Positions 25,336 to 36,553 of a stretch of 64,000 bases of DNA are shown piece after piece. How positions within the stretch are numbered: the stretch's first letter is position 1; each line of letters begins with the position of its first letter. Both the position numbers and the translations under genes were made by a program. The notes beneath the pieces were generated by a model, which saw only the letters and a program-made list of their open reading frames with translations, was not told the DNA's origin and did not search any database. This stretch comes from Adiantum capillus-veneris (taxonomy: Eukaryota; Streptophyta; Polypodiopsida; Polypodiales; Pteridaceae). The stretch lies in assembly GCA_014529385.2 (NCBI GenBank), contig CM043956.1:65658620-65722619 (forward strand), given 5' to 3'.

Positions 25336-25345
25336 AATTTCCTAC
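25222..25345. repeat. (TC)n/(AC)n microsatellite at the broken CACTA edge
   Basis: TC tracts with the spacer TTTAATTTCCTACACGCACA (about 25,278), the same spacer as in the microsatellite at 4,226 beside the CACTA right end. The chromovirus integrase starts within a few bases of its end. Confidence 0.95.
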
Positions 25346-25353
25346 CAACACGC

Positions 25354-26665
25354 TTGGAGGTACTTCAACAACGGCATGATCTTCCATCAGCAGGGCATTT
25401 TGGGGTTAATAAGACAATTGAGCTTCTCACCTGTGACTTTTGGTGGCCTCAAATGTGGAAGCTTGTTAAGGAGTATGTAGGCACTTGTGAGACTTGCAAT
25501 AGATCAAAGGCCCCTCGTCATCTTCCTCATGGGTTACTCCATCCTTTGCCCATTCCAACCAAACCATGGTCATCCATCTCCATGGATTTCATTGTAGAGC
25601 TACCCTTGTCACAAGGATTTGACTCCATTTTAGTAGTCGTGGATCGGTTTACAAAAATGGCACACTTCATTCCAACCACTAAAACCATCACCAGCGAAGG
25701 TACGGCCAAACTCTTTCTACAACATATCTATCGCTATCACGCATTACCAGATGACATAGTCTCTGATCGAGGCCCACAATTCATCTCTAGCTTTTGGAAA
25801 AGCTTATTCAAGCTACTCAGAGTACAAATCAACCTCTCCTCAGCCAATCACGTGATGGACAAACAGAGAGAGTAAATCAAGTTTTGGAACAGTATCTCCA
25901 CTGTACTATCAACTATCACCAGGATAATTGGGTCGAGCTCCTACCGCTAGCAGAATTCTCCTATAATAACAGTTTTCATGCCTCCACCCGTCACACTCCA
26001 TTCTTTGCTAATTATGGTCAACATCCCAAACGGGATATCCACAGTGTCACGTCAAGAATCCAGCTGCTATGCATCTTCCACAACAATTATCTGCAATTCA
26101 CAAAGAACTTACAATTCATATCAAAGAAGCTCAATCCAAGTATAAGGAAAGTGCAGATCTCCATTGCATGTAGCATCCAAAATACAAAGAAGGGGATAAA
26201 GTGTGGCTCCTACGACGTGATCTGTGTTCATCTCGTCCCTGTCAAAATCTTGATTATCGAAGGCTTGGCCCGTTTAAAATTATCCATCAAGTCAATCCAG
26301 TCACCTATCGACTCCAATTGCCCTCATCCATGAAAATCCATCCGGTCTTTCATGTCTCAATCCTAGAACCTTGTCACACATCTAAAATCCCAGGAAGAGC
26401 CCTACAACCACCTCCTCCGGTTGAGATTCAAGGACATGACGAATATGGGGTCAAGAAAGTCCTAGATTCTCGAGTTTCGCGTGGCAGGTTACAGTACTTG
26501 GTGCATTGGAAAGGCTTTGATGTTAGTGAACGAACCTGGGAACCAGTACACAATCTACAACATGCATCTCTCAAAGTCCAAGAGTTCCATCAACAACATC
26601 CATGGAAGCCCAACTCAAGGAACACCACTGCTTCTCGTGGAACTCGTCGCTATAGGAGGGGGTAA
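25354..26665 (+). pseudogene. Chromovirus integrase with chromodomain
   Basis: The HHCC zinc region (HDLPSAGHFGVNKTIELL with CETCNRSK) leads into the core: WSSISMDFIVELPLSQGFDS, VVVDRFTKMAHFIPTTKT, DDIVSDRGPQFISSFWK, then LEQYLHCTINYHQDNWVELL and LAEFSYNNSFHAST. Near the end is a chromodomain (VKKVLDSRVSRGRLQYLVHW, KGFDVSERTWEPV; about 26,450-26,570), which defines chromoviruses and is known to bind modified histones and steer integration. The polypurine run AGGAGGGGGTAA abuts the 3' LTR at 26,666. It is broken. Confidence 0.95.
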
Positions 26666-27358
26666 TGTCATGGATGCTTGAGAGTCAGTCGTTGCCTGCA
26701 TCATCGCCTATGTCATCGCCTACATCATCGCTAGAAGGCTCTAGAAGAATCTAGAAGGATCTAGAAGATTCTAGAAGTTCTAAAAGTATCAAGGAGATTC
26801 TAGAAGCATGGAGAAGATTCCGGAAGAATCTAGAAGTTTCTGGAAAGCTCTAGAAAGTTGAAGAAGGTTCTAGAAGAACTAGAAGGATCAATAAGTTTCT
26901 AGAAACTTGGAGAAGATTCCAGAAGAATCTAGAAGTTTCTGGAAAGCTCTAGAAAGTTGAAGAAGGATCCAGAAGGTTCTAAAAGAACTAGAAGGATCAA
27001 GAAGGTTCTAAAAGATTCTAACCTCCTCAAGGAGAACCTAGAAAGTCCTAACCTCCTCAAATAACCTCCTCAAGCACTAGTATAAATAGGGGTCTTGGGC
27101 CACAAGCCCCTAAGTCTTGCCAACATCAGTTGTGAGGCTCCTATGAGGAAATCCCTCTTCTAGTTCTTATGTTCAAGTCTTGTCCTTGCAATCAAGCCTT
27201 GTCTTGTACTCAAGTCATGTAATCCAAGTCTTGTATCTAGCTCTCTTAATAAAATATTAAGTCTTGTAATCAATATTAAGCTTATCATCAAGTCCAAGTT
27301 CTTGTACATTGTGAGCGCCTCCTCTTGCTCTCTTCTACCTCTATACATGCTCATAACA
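26666..27358 (+). mobile_element. Chromovirus 3' LTR (693 bp)
   Basis: Same start and end as the 5' LTR and the same TATA box (27,081-27,088). It is about 120 bp longer because its internal TCTAGAAG-type minisatellite (26,735-27,015) has more units and it has one extra AACCTCCTCAA unit near 27,061. Confidence 0.9.
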
Positions 27359-27363
27359 GCTTG

Positions 27364-27585
27364 CATTCGGAACGACCATCAACAAGGCACAAGGCCAAAC
27401 ACTTGGAGTCTTAGATTTATACTTGGCTACGCCTGTTTTTACTCATGGCTATGTAGTAATGTCACGCGTGCGTTCTTCTAGTGCCATAAAGATTTTGTTA
27501 GATGGGAGCCAAATATCGGCAACCAATCCAAACACAGATCTAATGCTTGCACCCCAAACATTGTATACAAAGAAGTGCTTATAGG
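27364..27585 (+). pseudogene. Helitron helicase, C-terminal part, right piece
   Basis: Directly after the 3' LTR and its GCTTG copy the sequence reads TTINKAQGQTLGVLDLYLAT, PVFTHGYVVMSRVRSSSAIK, the last conserved block of the Pif1/RecD-like helicase (motif VI with the arginine of SRV). The frame ends with a stop near 27,582. It continues the left piece at 16,244. Confidence 0.9.
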
Positions 27586-27600
27586 ACACATGTTCAAGGT

Positions 27601-28498
27601 TTGATAGTATCTTTCATCCATGTATTACTCTTTGTCATTGAATTTTTGTTAATTGAAGTTTTAAATTAATCTATTTTGTGTTATTGTTTATAGATGGCCA
27701 GTAGATCTACAGTCGAATACAGAATGGATAGGGTATCTGGATATATAAGAGGTAATTTGTTGAAACTTTACAAAAAAATGAGTCTCACATGCCTTCAATG
27801 TTTGAAAGAGTAGAACATAATAATTGTGATGTATGAAGCATAGATCCACCCTTTTGGAGGGAACCTATACCAACATATGATTTTTTCCATATCTTAGAAG
27901 ACTTTGATGTCATAAGAAACGACTTTTTAATCAATATTTATTATGTCTTGCAATAGCTGTGGATCTTGACAAACATACTGATTCTTGTTTACAAAAAACA
28001 CTTTTATCTAGCCCATCTCTTGGTACGTCTTTATGAGCCTTTATGACTCATAGGGTACTATCATGTTGCCCTAGAGTTGGATGAGGCAACATGACGGGGT
28101 CATGTCTTTGGTAGAGAGATAGGGTACTAACAACCCATAAATGCACTACCTTCCATTGGATTTGAATCAAAGAATTGGAAAGTGAGAATGTTTGTTCTTG
28201 ATGATACTCCTAGCGGCTTGGACGAATTGTGCGATACATTGGGCCATGGGTGTTATGGGTGCGAACCCGTGTCTATGGCAAGCTTCATTTAAAACCTAAA
28301 TGATGACTTCTACAATAGATTTGGCTTTTAGAACTATAGCTAGATTAGATGGGGTTTGGTTTGATAATGATCTCTTTTTGGGCTTGGGATTCCTTATATA
28401 TTTGACAGTTACTCTCTTATGAAGAAGGCTCTTTTTTGTAACATAATTATTGGCTTCTATCTAGAATTAAAAAGCATGTTGCTATCCACTCTTCCCCC

Positions 28499-28500
<2 letters not shown>
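27601..28500. other. Stretch after the Helitron helicase
   Basis: AT-rich. A short frame beginning MASRSTVEYRMDRVSGYIRG at 27,692 follows a pyrimidine/AG boundary and could be a downstream exon of the Helitron gene, but I cannot assign it. No Helitron 3' hairpin with CTRR was recognised. Confidence 0.4.
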
Positions 28501-28534
<34 letters not shown>

Positions 28535-28997
28535 GCGCGTGCGCGTGTGTGTCGTCCGTCATCTATGTTAACTATGAAAACAACTAATTAAGATAATCTA
28601 GGCACATATATTAACTCCAACAGCTCTGCATAAAGGACTGAACTTTCGGTAGTAATAATCATCTGCTCTCAAGGCTCGGCATGAGCATGAGGCGAATTTG
28701 TAAAATTTTTGATGGCATATCACTCACAATTGTGAGTTTTGCACAAAAAACCAAAAGATCATTCAAGCGCAATTTAATAATCACTTTCGTAATTGGGAAT
28801 AGGATTGGGCGGCGACAACTGCCATAAGACTTATACAATTGTTGTCTTGACTTTATTCATCGAGATTCCAAAGCGTTTCCGAGCGAGTACAAGTAAGACA
28901 CTTCCTCTGGACTTGTAATAGTGAAAGCAAAAGTGGCATTAGTGCGCCTGCGCAGAAGTAACGAGGGAGCTCAAATCAATAGCCGAAGGTAGCCGCT

Positions 28998-29041
<44 letters not shown>

Positions 29042-29307
29042 TTATTTCTATGCTGAAAGAAAGAGCGTGTGCGTGTTTGGCTATGTGCGTATGTTTGCCG
29101 GCTCATTGCCTGATGGAGCATGCGTGTGTTACGATTTGTTTCATTTCATTTAGAGAGAGAGAGAGGGAGAGAGGGAGAGAGATTTGTTAACGTGTAAGGA
29201 ACAATCTCAAGAGACTGACCTTGATTTATTCAGTAGAGAATTGTAGATCATGACTCAAGACTCAAGAGAGAAATTAGCTAATCTGAGAGAGTGAGAGAGA
29301 GAGATTT
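28500..29307. repeat. Microsatellite-rich stretch
   Basis: (TC)n at 28,501-28,532, with GT/GC alternation after it, (GA)n at 29,000-29,039, and GA-rich tracts at 29,152-29,181 and 29,284-29,307. Spacers between them are unique and have no supported gene. The last GA tract abuts the truncated LTR at 29,308. Confidence 0.8.
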
Positions 29308-29661
29308 GCGCTGACTGCTTTTGGTAGTTTTTGGGATCAATTGCTTTTGGAACAAATTGCTTTTGGGATTCATTGCTTTAGAAACCAATGGTTTTTGAGT
29401 TTAATTGCTTTTGGGGCTCTACTTTTGGCATTCCTTGTAAGAATAAAAGGACCCTTAGGGGCCTCACTTCTCAGAGGATTTGGACGCAGAGTCTGAGAGT
29501 CGAGGACCTGCGAGAGTTGTACTTTGATCAAATATTAATATAAAAGAAGTACCGAAAGGGGCGCCAGTCTCTGGGGCCAATCTCTCTGGGCACGGAACTA
29601 CGTTGGGCTGTCGACCAAATTGAAATGTGATTCTAGACTAGGGGTGTCCAAGTTTGTTACA
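29308..29661 (+). mobile_element. 5' LTR of gag-only element 1, truncated
   Basis: Matches the 3' LTR from GCGCTGACTGCTTTTGG to the end, including GAATAAAAGGACCCTTAGGG and the shared box TACCGAAAGGGGCGCC (29,550-29,565). Confidence 0.85.
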
Positions 29662-29727
29662 GTGGTATCGGAGTACGGCTGATTTCTCTTCTACCGAGAA
29701 ATCCGATCCTTCTTCTCGCGGCACATA

Positions 29728-31132
29728 TGGATTCCGAAAAGAATCAGACCACTCTATCTACTACCTCCGAAGAGGGAGGCTGCTACCTCCGAAGAGGGAG
29801 GTTGCTACCTCCGAAGAGGGAGGCGCTACGGATAATTCAAGTGGATTAGCAGAGAATGAGTACGGGCCACCTCGGCCTTCGCAGTATCAACTCATGGAGA
29901 TGCAGCGTCAACAGCAGGTTGACGAGTGCGCAAAGCAGATGCTTCAGCTTACCAAGGATTCACAGCATGCAAAATTTTTGACCTGGCACTCGATGGATGA
30001 AGTGCATACTCTTTGGTAGAAAGCCATTGAGTCACCAATTAAATTGGCAATCATTTACTGAAGATGAACTCGAGGACGTTGTCGAAAAACGACTCAACCA
30101 ACTATTTGGGTCAAAGGAGAAGCAATTAAAGAAACGTAACAAGGGAATTGACTTCCGTGGTTACTTGGGCCGTTTGAGAAAGCAAGAAAACAGAAGGAGC
30201 GTGTACGTTGCAAAGCATTGTCCAGTTCGTCCTCATCTTCTTCTGACAGTTCGGATAACTCATCCTTTTCTGACTCGAGTGATGAGGACAAAAAGGGCAA
30301 GAAATGACGAGGAGATTGTATGTTTTATTAAAAAAGGAAGCACTTTTATAGAGCCAATTGCTATGATTTTCTCGATGACAAGGGCAAGAAGGCGAAGAAA
30401 TTCAAAGAGGGGAGACAAGCATTAAAATTTGAAACCTTGGTGTCGAGATGCTCCTAAGACTTTAGCCTTTATCCAATAGTTTGACATAGCATTTTCTGGA
30501 GGCCGCTATACAGAGCACTCCAAGATTAGATGGACAACATCCTTTCTGAAAGGCAATGCACGGACATGGTGGTCCACTCTTTTGTTATGGAAAGAAGCAC
30601 CGACAGAAGGACCGAAATTCAAGAAACTCTTTATTTCTTCATGGCTCACTCAAGAGTATGACTGAGATGTGAGAACCGATTGGAACCACCTTCGGATGAT
30701 CAGAGGTGACACTTTGGATGATTACTCTGAAAGATTTTGGGGTACTTTCCTGCCGACCTCTTCTTTCAAGAAGCTCAGTTTTAAGGAGCAGATTGAGAGG
30801 TTTTGTTGTGGACTCCCCAACGAAATTCAACACTACTGCCTTGAGAAGAAGTCAGAGTCCATTCAACAATTGATGGGACATGCTAAGCTGGGATCCGCTA
30901 TGCATTCGGGTAACTTGATTCACCCACTCGACGAACCTTCAACAAGTCAGCACAGAAACAAACGACAGACAGATACATGAACTCGACTGACAGAAAAACA
31001 GAAAGATACACGATCTCGAATGACAGAAGACCTGAAAGATGAATATTTCAAAGCAGGAAAGTGTTTTGAATGTGGAGAACAAGGACATATTGCTGCACGG
31101 TGCCCAATAAGGCATAAGAATAAGGATGACTG
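29728..31132 (+). pseudogene. Gag of gag-only element 1
   Basis: The N-terminal region contains three copies of a 24-bp unit GCTACCTCCGAAGAGGGAGG (about 29,758-29,826). A capsid region follows (FSGGRYTEHSKIRWTTSFLK, NARTWWSTLLLWKEAPTEG, DVRTDWNHLRMIRGDTLDDY, ERFWGTFLPTSSFKKLSFKE) and then a CCHC knuckle CFECGEQGHIAARC (about 31,054-31,095). A serine/aspartate-rich stretch near 30,230-30,300 sits in another frame. The capsid domain has the plant Gag pattern. It would package RNA; a partner element must supply enzymes. It is broken. Confidence 0.8.
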
Positions 31133-32155
31133 ACATAATGGAAATACAGCTGGACGAGGAGATACTCGTTCCAAAATAAATTTTTAATAGAACATTATGG
31201 ATAAATTAGCATTATTTTGCTGTATGAATTAATGAAATAAGACTTCTTTGAAGAAGATTTTGAATTTTTGGATGAAACCAATGTTGTATGGAAGAACCTG
31301 TTATTTGTGAGCATATAAAACGATTATGAATGAGATGATAATGATGGCTTTGGAGCGGTGATAGCTCCCGGATAAACCTGAATTGAAAAAGAGCGAGAAG
31401 ATATTTGTTCAAGAACAGATGTTGGCTTTTCAAGACAGGAAAGAGAAAGGTAAGGTGAATGGTGGTTCTTAGTTAAGAACCATCCGGCATTAAATGCGAA
31501 TTGGATGGAGAAGGAGGACCTAGTAGATACTCCTCAGATTTGGAACTTTACGTTGACGCTTTTTGTTTAGCTGTGGCTATTCCAAGAGTTTCCACAAATC
31601 AGCGGGTTAAATCTGGTGCAGGCGGGACTGCACAAGAGGGGAGTTACTCTACTCCTTTGTCACAGATTACCTCGATGGAATAAAGTCACTGATTTACCTT
31701 TGGGTTTTAGGGATATCGATGTGCTAGCAGTATTTTGCTCAATGAATTTATAAGAGAAGTACTTTGACATAGGATCCCCAAAAATGATTACTCGCACACG
31801 GTAGTGCTTGACTGGAATGATTGATCAAATGATTGCAGCATTTCGGTGTTAAAATCTATGGACGCGATCGTGATATGGGACTAGTTAAATCGACATCAGT
31901 GAGGTCCGATGCGGATCTAGATGCGATTGCTAGATACGGTGCCAGGAATCACGGTCCTAGATTCTATGTGATGTGATCTGACTGTGATTTGAATGTGATC
32001 TGATGTGATGTGACTGTCGTCTTTGTACAAGTGCTGGATTGGTGTCGTCTAGTGCGTCGATACATAGAGTCGGTGTCTACTGAACTGGTTTATGGCCTCT
32101 GTCTGATTTTGCAAGTGTAATCGAGGGCGATTACAATTCTTTCAAGAGGGGGATA
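31133..32155. other. Internal stretch after gag in gag-only element 1
   Basis: About 1 kb with no recognisable pol. A degenerate GTGATCTGACTGTGATTTGA-type repeat lies at about 31,970-32,020. It ends in the purine run before the 3' LTR. Confidence 0.5.
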
Positions 32156-32721
32156 TGTCACAAAGTGCTGAGGTGGCATGACCACCCGGGCTGGACAAAT
32201 GACACGTCAGATTTTGCACTGACATGATGACATGAAGGCAATACGGAACCCTCAGATTTTGCACTGACATGCTGACGTGGCAGACTGTACGAACAGTCCC
32301 GTAAATCGCACTGACAGCTGTACTGAAGTTCTGTAATTTGTGCTGATTGCTTTTAGGATCAGTTGCTTTTTGGGTGCATTGCTTTAGAAACCAATGGCTT
32401 TTGAGTTAACTGCTTTTGGGGCTCTACTTTTGGAATCCCTTGTAAGAATAAAAGGACCCTTAGGGGCCTCACTTCTCAGAGCATCTGGATGCAGAGTCCA
32501 AGAGCCGAGGACCAGCGGGAGTTGTACTTTGATCAAACATTAATATAAAAGAAGTACCGAAAGGGGTAGCAATCTTTGGGGCCAATCTCTCTGGGCACGG
32601 AACTATGCCGGGCCGTGTCGACCAAATCGAACTGTGATTTAAAAGTTGTGAAGTATTTTTAAGTAAATCTCTCTCTTGTGAAGTGGCAGATTCTAGACTT
32701 GGGGTGTCCAAGTCTATTACA
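32156..32721 (+). mobile_element. 3' LTR of gag-only element 1 (566 bp)
   Basis: TGTCACAAAG to TCTATTACA. It contains repeated TGCACTGACATG-CTGACGTGGCA-type units near its start, a TATA-like GAATAAAAGG, and the shared TACCGAAAGGGG box at about 32,554. It keeps a segment of about 50 bp near its end that the 5' LTR lacks. Confidence 0.85.
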
Positions 32722-33012
32722 TGGAAAGTGTCTGATCGCAATGGCCTTCCACTAGAAAGGGTGCGAGCAGTGAGGGCGAAGAGGTGCAATCGACGAAAAG
32801 GTGCAAGTAATTTTCCGAGTATACCGTACACACACATTGTTGTCGTCGTTTATATGGAAAGTATTAAGCATAACAAATTCAAGTTACCTCATGCTCGTGT
32901 GTGTGTGTATACTACCTTTCTTCTGCTTCCATACAACTCCGAGAGAGGGTAGCGGTGAGGGTGAGAGGCTCAAAACCTTCGGGTCTCGGGAAAAATATTG
33001 CTCTAATACCAC
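32722..33012. other. Spacer, no recognised feature
   Basis: No gene seen. It ends at a primer-site-like GCTCTAATACCA (33,000-33,011) that belongs to the next LTR on the minus strand. Confidence 0.5.
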
Positions 33013-33350
33013 TGTGAAGAACACTCTTACTATGTGTGTTTATTTATAATTGAACTTAGATAAAAACTGAACTAAGAACGAAACTAGAAGATAGGAGATT
33101 GAATGTGTGTTGATTGATTGAAATGTGTTACAAGAGTGTTCTTATATAGAAACGGCAGACACGATGAAATGACATGACCATAATACCCTCAAGAGAATGA
33201 CTCTAGGCCAATAGTCGTATCCTTCTGCTGTAGAGTCGTGACCCTTTGGCATAAAGGTCCAACCATTCACTGAAGAGGCATGGCTATTCACCGAACAGGT
33301 GTGACTCTTGGGTGAAGAGACACATCCTTTCGAGAACAGAGGTCTCTGAT
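33000..33350 (-). mobile_element. LTR fragment with primer site, minus strand
   Basis: Plus-strand GCTCTAATACCA (33,000-33,011) is a one-base variant of the complement of TGGTATCAGAGC. Immediately outside, TGTGAAGAAC (33,013) starts a block whose minus strand has a TATA box (TCTATATAAGAACAC) and CAATCAATCAACACACATTC. A related block lies on the plus strand at 54,457-54,888. Internal coding sequence is not preserved. Confidence 0.6.
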
Positions 33351-34404
33351 ACTAGAGGTAAATAGTAGGGATAGGCATATGGGTTCCAACTGTAAAACAA
33401 GGGAGGCTGTGAGGGAGGTGGTGGCAAAGGAGGCGGTAAAGGTGGTGCAAAAGCAGGTGTTGCAACTATCTATCAGGTGTGATACCATCTGCCGGAAAAC
33501 TCCCCCAAGAGGAATAGAAGCTCTTGTGGACTGTCAAGAAGAAGCTCTTGCATTGTTTAGTGCAGGAGGATGGAAACATTGAGGCATCAATAGCAAAGAG
33601 GCAAAATGGTCGGATCGGTGATCTGAGTGAGTATCATGCTAATTTTTTGCAACGGAAAGAGGCGTATCACTAGTTTTGGTTTTCACCCTCTTAAGGCCGA
33701 TTCGGAGCTATTGTGGGTTGATTTAAAGGTTCTTCTTTGTCCCAACATGTCCTAGCTTTCTCACATGCCCAAGTTGACATCGCTCATGTCAAGGGGTGTT
33801 GATTTTGACTTGAACTCGGTCCAAGATGAAGAAGTATGAGAAGAGGAAGTTTGTGATGGAGCAACAAGTCACGAGGAATGAGAAGATCGGTGATCTGTAG
33901 AAGCATGGAGGCTTAACTTTTGAAGCCAAAGGACCAAGCAAGAGCGAAGCTATTGGAGTAAGTCAATGCTCTGATTTGATCATTTATCAGTCACATCTGA
34001 TTGATGAAGGACGCGAAGCAGATTTGGGATCGACCCATAGCAAATCAGCCCATAGCCTCGTCGAGCTTGTAGATACCATTCAACATCCCTAGCATTTTGC
34101 ATTTCCAGCCCTTAGCCTCTCAGATCCAAGCATCTACTTCAAGATCCCATCAGCATCTTCGTATCTAGGACCCTTGTATCAACATTTGTGCAATCTAAAT
34201 CAAATACCTCTCTATCGATAGAGATGATCGGGACCCGATACGGTGTTACTCTTCTTTTCTCTCTATCACTCACAGAACCTTCACTCAAAATATGATTTTC
34301 TTATCTTTAGTCTTTGCACATCTCTCATGAAGTAAAAGGAATATCGAGTACCCACTGAGCACTCATCCTCAGCATTCACCCTCAATCACTTCGTTGCACA
34401 TTAC
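33351..34404 (+). other. Uncertain stretch; right part is probably an LTR end
   Basis: No gene is supported in the first 600 bp; one short frame (from 33,379) has no recognisable domain. The last few hundred bases end in CATTACA, three bases before a perfect primer-binding site, so they are probably the U5 end of an LTR whose start I cannot place. Confidence 0.45.
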
Positions 34405-34406
34405 AT

Positions 34407-34418
34407 TGGTATCAGAGC
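34407..34418 (+). promoter_or_regulatory. Primer-binding site TGGTATCAGAGC
   Basis: Perfect match to the initiator-tRNA-Met-type primer site common in plant LTR elements. It defines an LTR element on the plus strand whose gag follows at about 34,600. Confidence 0.75.
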
Positions 34419-34599
34419 CTTTGGCAGTGTTCGGTATCATCACTTGAGAAAAGAACCTGAAGAACCTCTTATTTTCTCAAAGAATCTTTGTGTCCCAGGC
34501 CCGGACTTAGGTTCTTCACATTTATTTTCTCAAAAAATCGTAGCACCCTGTCACAATTGTGACGTATTCTTTGTCTTTGTATTACCTCCATTCTTTTGC

Positions 34600-34723
34600 A
34601 GCAATCGGAAGAAAGCATCATAGTTCCTTCAACAGTTCGACAATATTTATTCATTGGGGATTCACATAGAAGAATCCAAAATTTCTTGAGCAACCACTTT
34701 CCTTACATACAATACTGTGTAGT
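34600..34723 (+). pseudogene. Gag fragment, left piece, interrupted by the three-LTR array
   Basis: FQQFDNIYSLG and the following helix resemble the gag of gag-only element 2 at 50,956-51,054 (LLQQFDNIYALGNYIEESK). It stops at GTAGT (34,719-34,723). The matching right piece starts at the other GTAGT at 43,003. Element parts only; broken. Confidence 0.7.
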
Positions 34724-36553
34724 TGTCAATTCCATTTTTGTTTATTTTCTCTTTCTTTGGGGAATTTCGTTTGTTTTGCCTTTTGGAAACACCCCTCTGG
34801 AAATCTAACTACCCTGCATTGCATAGCCAGTGTGGAACTATTCAGAGAGTCCAGGCCTGAGGGCTAAAGAGCACTAAGGGTGGACAAGGACTATGGTTAG
34901 CCAAAGTGGGGTCATTGGCCAGCCAAAGCGGAATCCTTTGCTACATAGGCTACATTTCAGTTCTGGGTGTGGCTGCAGTGTACAAAGAGGGTCAGATGAC
35001 CTAGAAGAATGTAATGGCAGAAACTCCTAAATTTTAGGGACTACTATTTTTGGACGGCAAAATGTCTTCGCGTCATTACGTGCAGTTTGACATGGGGATC
35101 ATTTTGTTACTCTGTGGCCAAGTCAACAGAGATTGCAGGTGAGATATTTTTAGACTAGAGTCTAAAGCGGGAAAATGCACAAATGAGTGACACTTGGCAC
35201 TCTGAGGCCAGTTTACTACTTAAAGAGAAGGCAAAAACGTGATTTTCAGCTGTGAGCTCGTTTTTGAGTGCTGTCACAGGTGGGAGAGCTTCAATGGAGT
35301 GCTTGCTTACCCTTTATGTACAGTGAGGTGCAGGATGTCATGACCTGCACACCTCTCATTGCTCTCTCTCCCCCCTATTCTTTATGGTTACGCCCCTCTA
35401 GTGGGCTCATCAGATTGACCATGTACAGTCTTGTGGTTTGATGCTCTATTGCTGAGGCAAGAGCCTCCCTGAACAGGAACAGGAGTAGCTAACTGCTACT
35501 CCAAAGCAGGGAAACGAGAGGGTGATAACCTCTCAAGTAAACACACAAAAATCAGCACTGTTTTATTGCTGATTTTGGGCTGTTTTGGGACTGTTTTGTG
35601 CTCGGAATCATGCCAGAATCAAGGGGCACGTAGTCCAAGGCATTGGGAACAGTGCAGGGACAGTTGACAGTTGAAAATAGGTCGAAAACAGGTCCTAACC
35701 AGAAAATACAGCGGTCTGAAATTTACTGTCTTGCAGCCGTATGGATGCCAGATGCATTGGGAACAGTGCCCAATTGTCAGAGAACACTTTTGGGAAGTGT
35801 TGGGGCTCAAAACAAGTGAAAAAACAGAAATTCCAGCGAGCTGTAATTGCTCTTTTTGAGTTGGAATCAGAGGGTTTTTGTCAGTTGAATCAAGTTCCAG
35901 TGTTGGGAATTGTTTGGGGTCAATTTTGGAGCCGTTGTGCTGCCAAAATTTATCCAAAACAAGTGTTGTATTGCTGGATACTGATTAGGATTCTCGGAAC
36001 TCTGATTTTTGCAGGTTTGGAGTTGTTTCGATGCCCTAAATCCTTTCAGATTCAAGGGGCAACTAGCCCAAGGTGCAGGGAACAGTGCAGGGGCTACACG
36101 GAGCTGAAAACAGAGAAAAACCAATCAATAACCAGAAATTACAGAGGCTGGTTATGCTTTGTTTTGGTCAATTAAAGGTGGAATCGGGAGACAGTGGTCT
36201 CCTTAGGATTCTCTACTTGTAGACTATTTTGGGCAGGGTTCTGCGTTGTTATGTTGCCCAAATTCCTCGAAACAGGATAGGAACTGCGGGATACAGGTTA
36301 AGAACTGCGGGATACAGCACTCTTTGTACTTCCTCTTAACTGTAAAAGAATAAAGAAATACCAAAAGGGGTGCCTATTTAGGGGCCAATCTAGTGTCTGA
36401 CTCGCATACAGATGCATTCTAGCATCTGTATCCCAATTCCCTCTCTTGTGTCATTATAGCACAGGTAGAATAGACGACTAATAATGGGTGAAAGCTAAAT
36501 CAAGGTTTGAAGTAAAGTCTACCGCCCTTTTTGAAGTTAACAGGCCGGTTACA
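34724..36553 (+). mobile_element. LTR A of the array
   Basis: About 1.83 kb, very close to LTR C. It starts TGTCAATTCC, lacking a few bases of the TGTCACCAGCC start of B and C, and ends CGGTTACA. It contains two copies of a module with hairpin GGGC-N5-GYCC (35,624 and 36,057) and the shared box TACCAAAAGGGGTGCC near 36,359. Confidence 0.88.

Larger units (their letters stand above)
19382..25345 (+). mobile_element. CACTA (EnSpm) transposon, left part, right end missing
   Basis: Starts CACTACAACTAAAAAGGG at 19,382 after TAA (19,379-19,381), inside the chromovirus RT. The first 190 bp carry subterminal motifs such as GCGTATATCGATG and CGACGCGTATATCGACG in both directions. Inside are TnpA-like and TNP2 remnants on the minus strand, a CCATAA-rich block, a 173-bp tandem array and a closing microsatellite at 25,222-25,345. 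There is no right CACTA terminus before the chromovirus integrase resumes. The matching right terminus is at 4,888, again beside TAA. CACTA elements move by cut and paste and make 3-bp duplications. Confidence 0.9.
16245..27358 (+). mobile_element. Chromovirus (Ty3/gypsy), nested in the Helitron and split by a CACTA
   Basis: Two LTRs (16,245-16,816 and 26,666-27,358) start TGTCATGGA and end ATAACA, and are flanked by GCTTG on both sides (16,240-16,244 and 27,359-27,363). The internal part holds gag, protease and RT up to 19,381, and integrase plus chromodomain from 25,354. From 19,382 to about 25,345 lies CACTA sequence. The RNase H region is absent here and a matching piece is at 4,889-5,572. 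Outside their variable repeat the LTRs differ at only a few percent of sites, so the insertion is fairly young. It is broken. Confidence 0.93.
29308..32721 (+). mobile_element. Gag-only LTR element 1 (TR-GAG-like)
   Basis: The 3' LTR (32,156-32,721) starts TGTCACAAAG and ends TTACA; the 5' LTR keeps only its last 354 bp (29,308-29,661). A primer site TGGTATCGGAGT lies at 29,663-29,674 and a purine run TTTCAAGAGGGGG before the 3' LTR. The internal part of about 2.5 kb encodes a gag with a zinc knuckle but no protease, RT or integrase that I can find. Non-autonomous elements of this layout are known as TR-GAG. It is broken, with several breaks. Confidence 0.85.
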
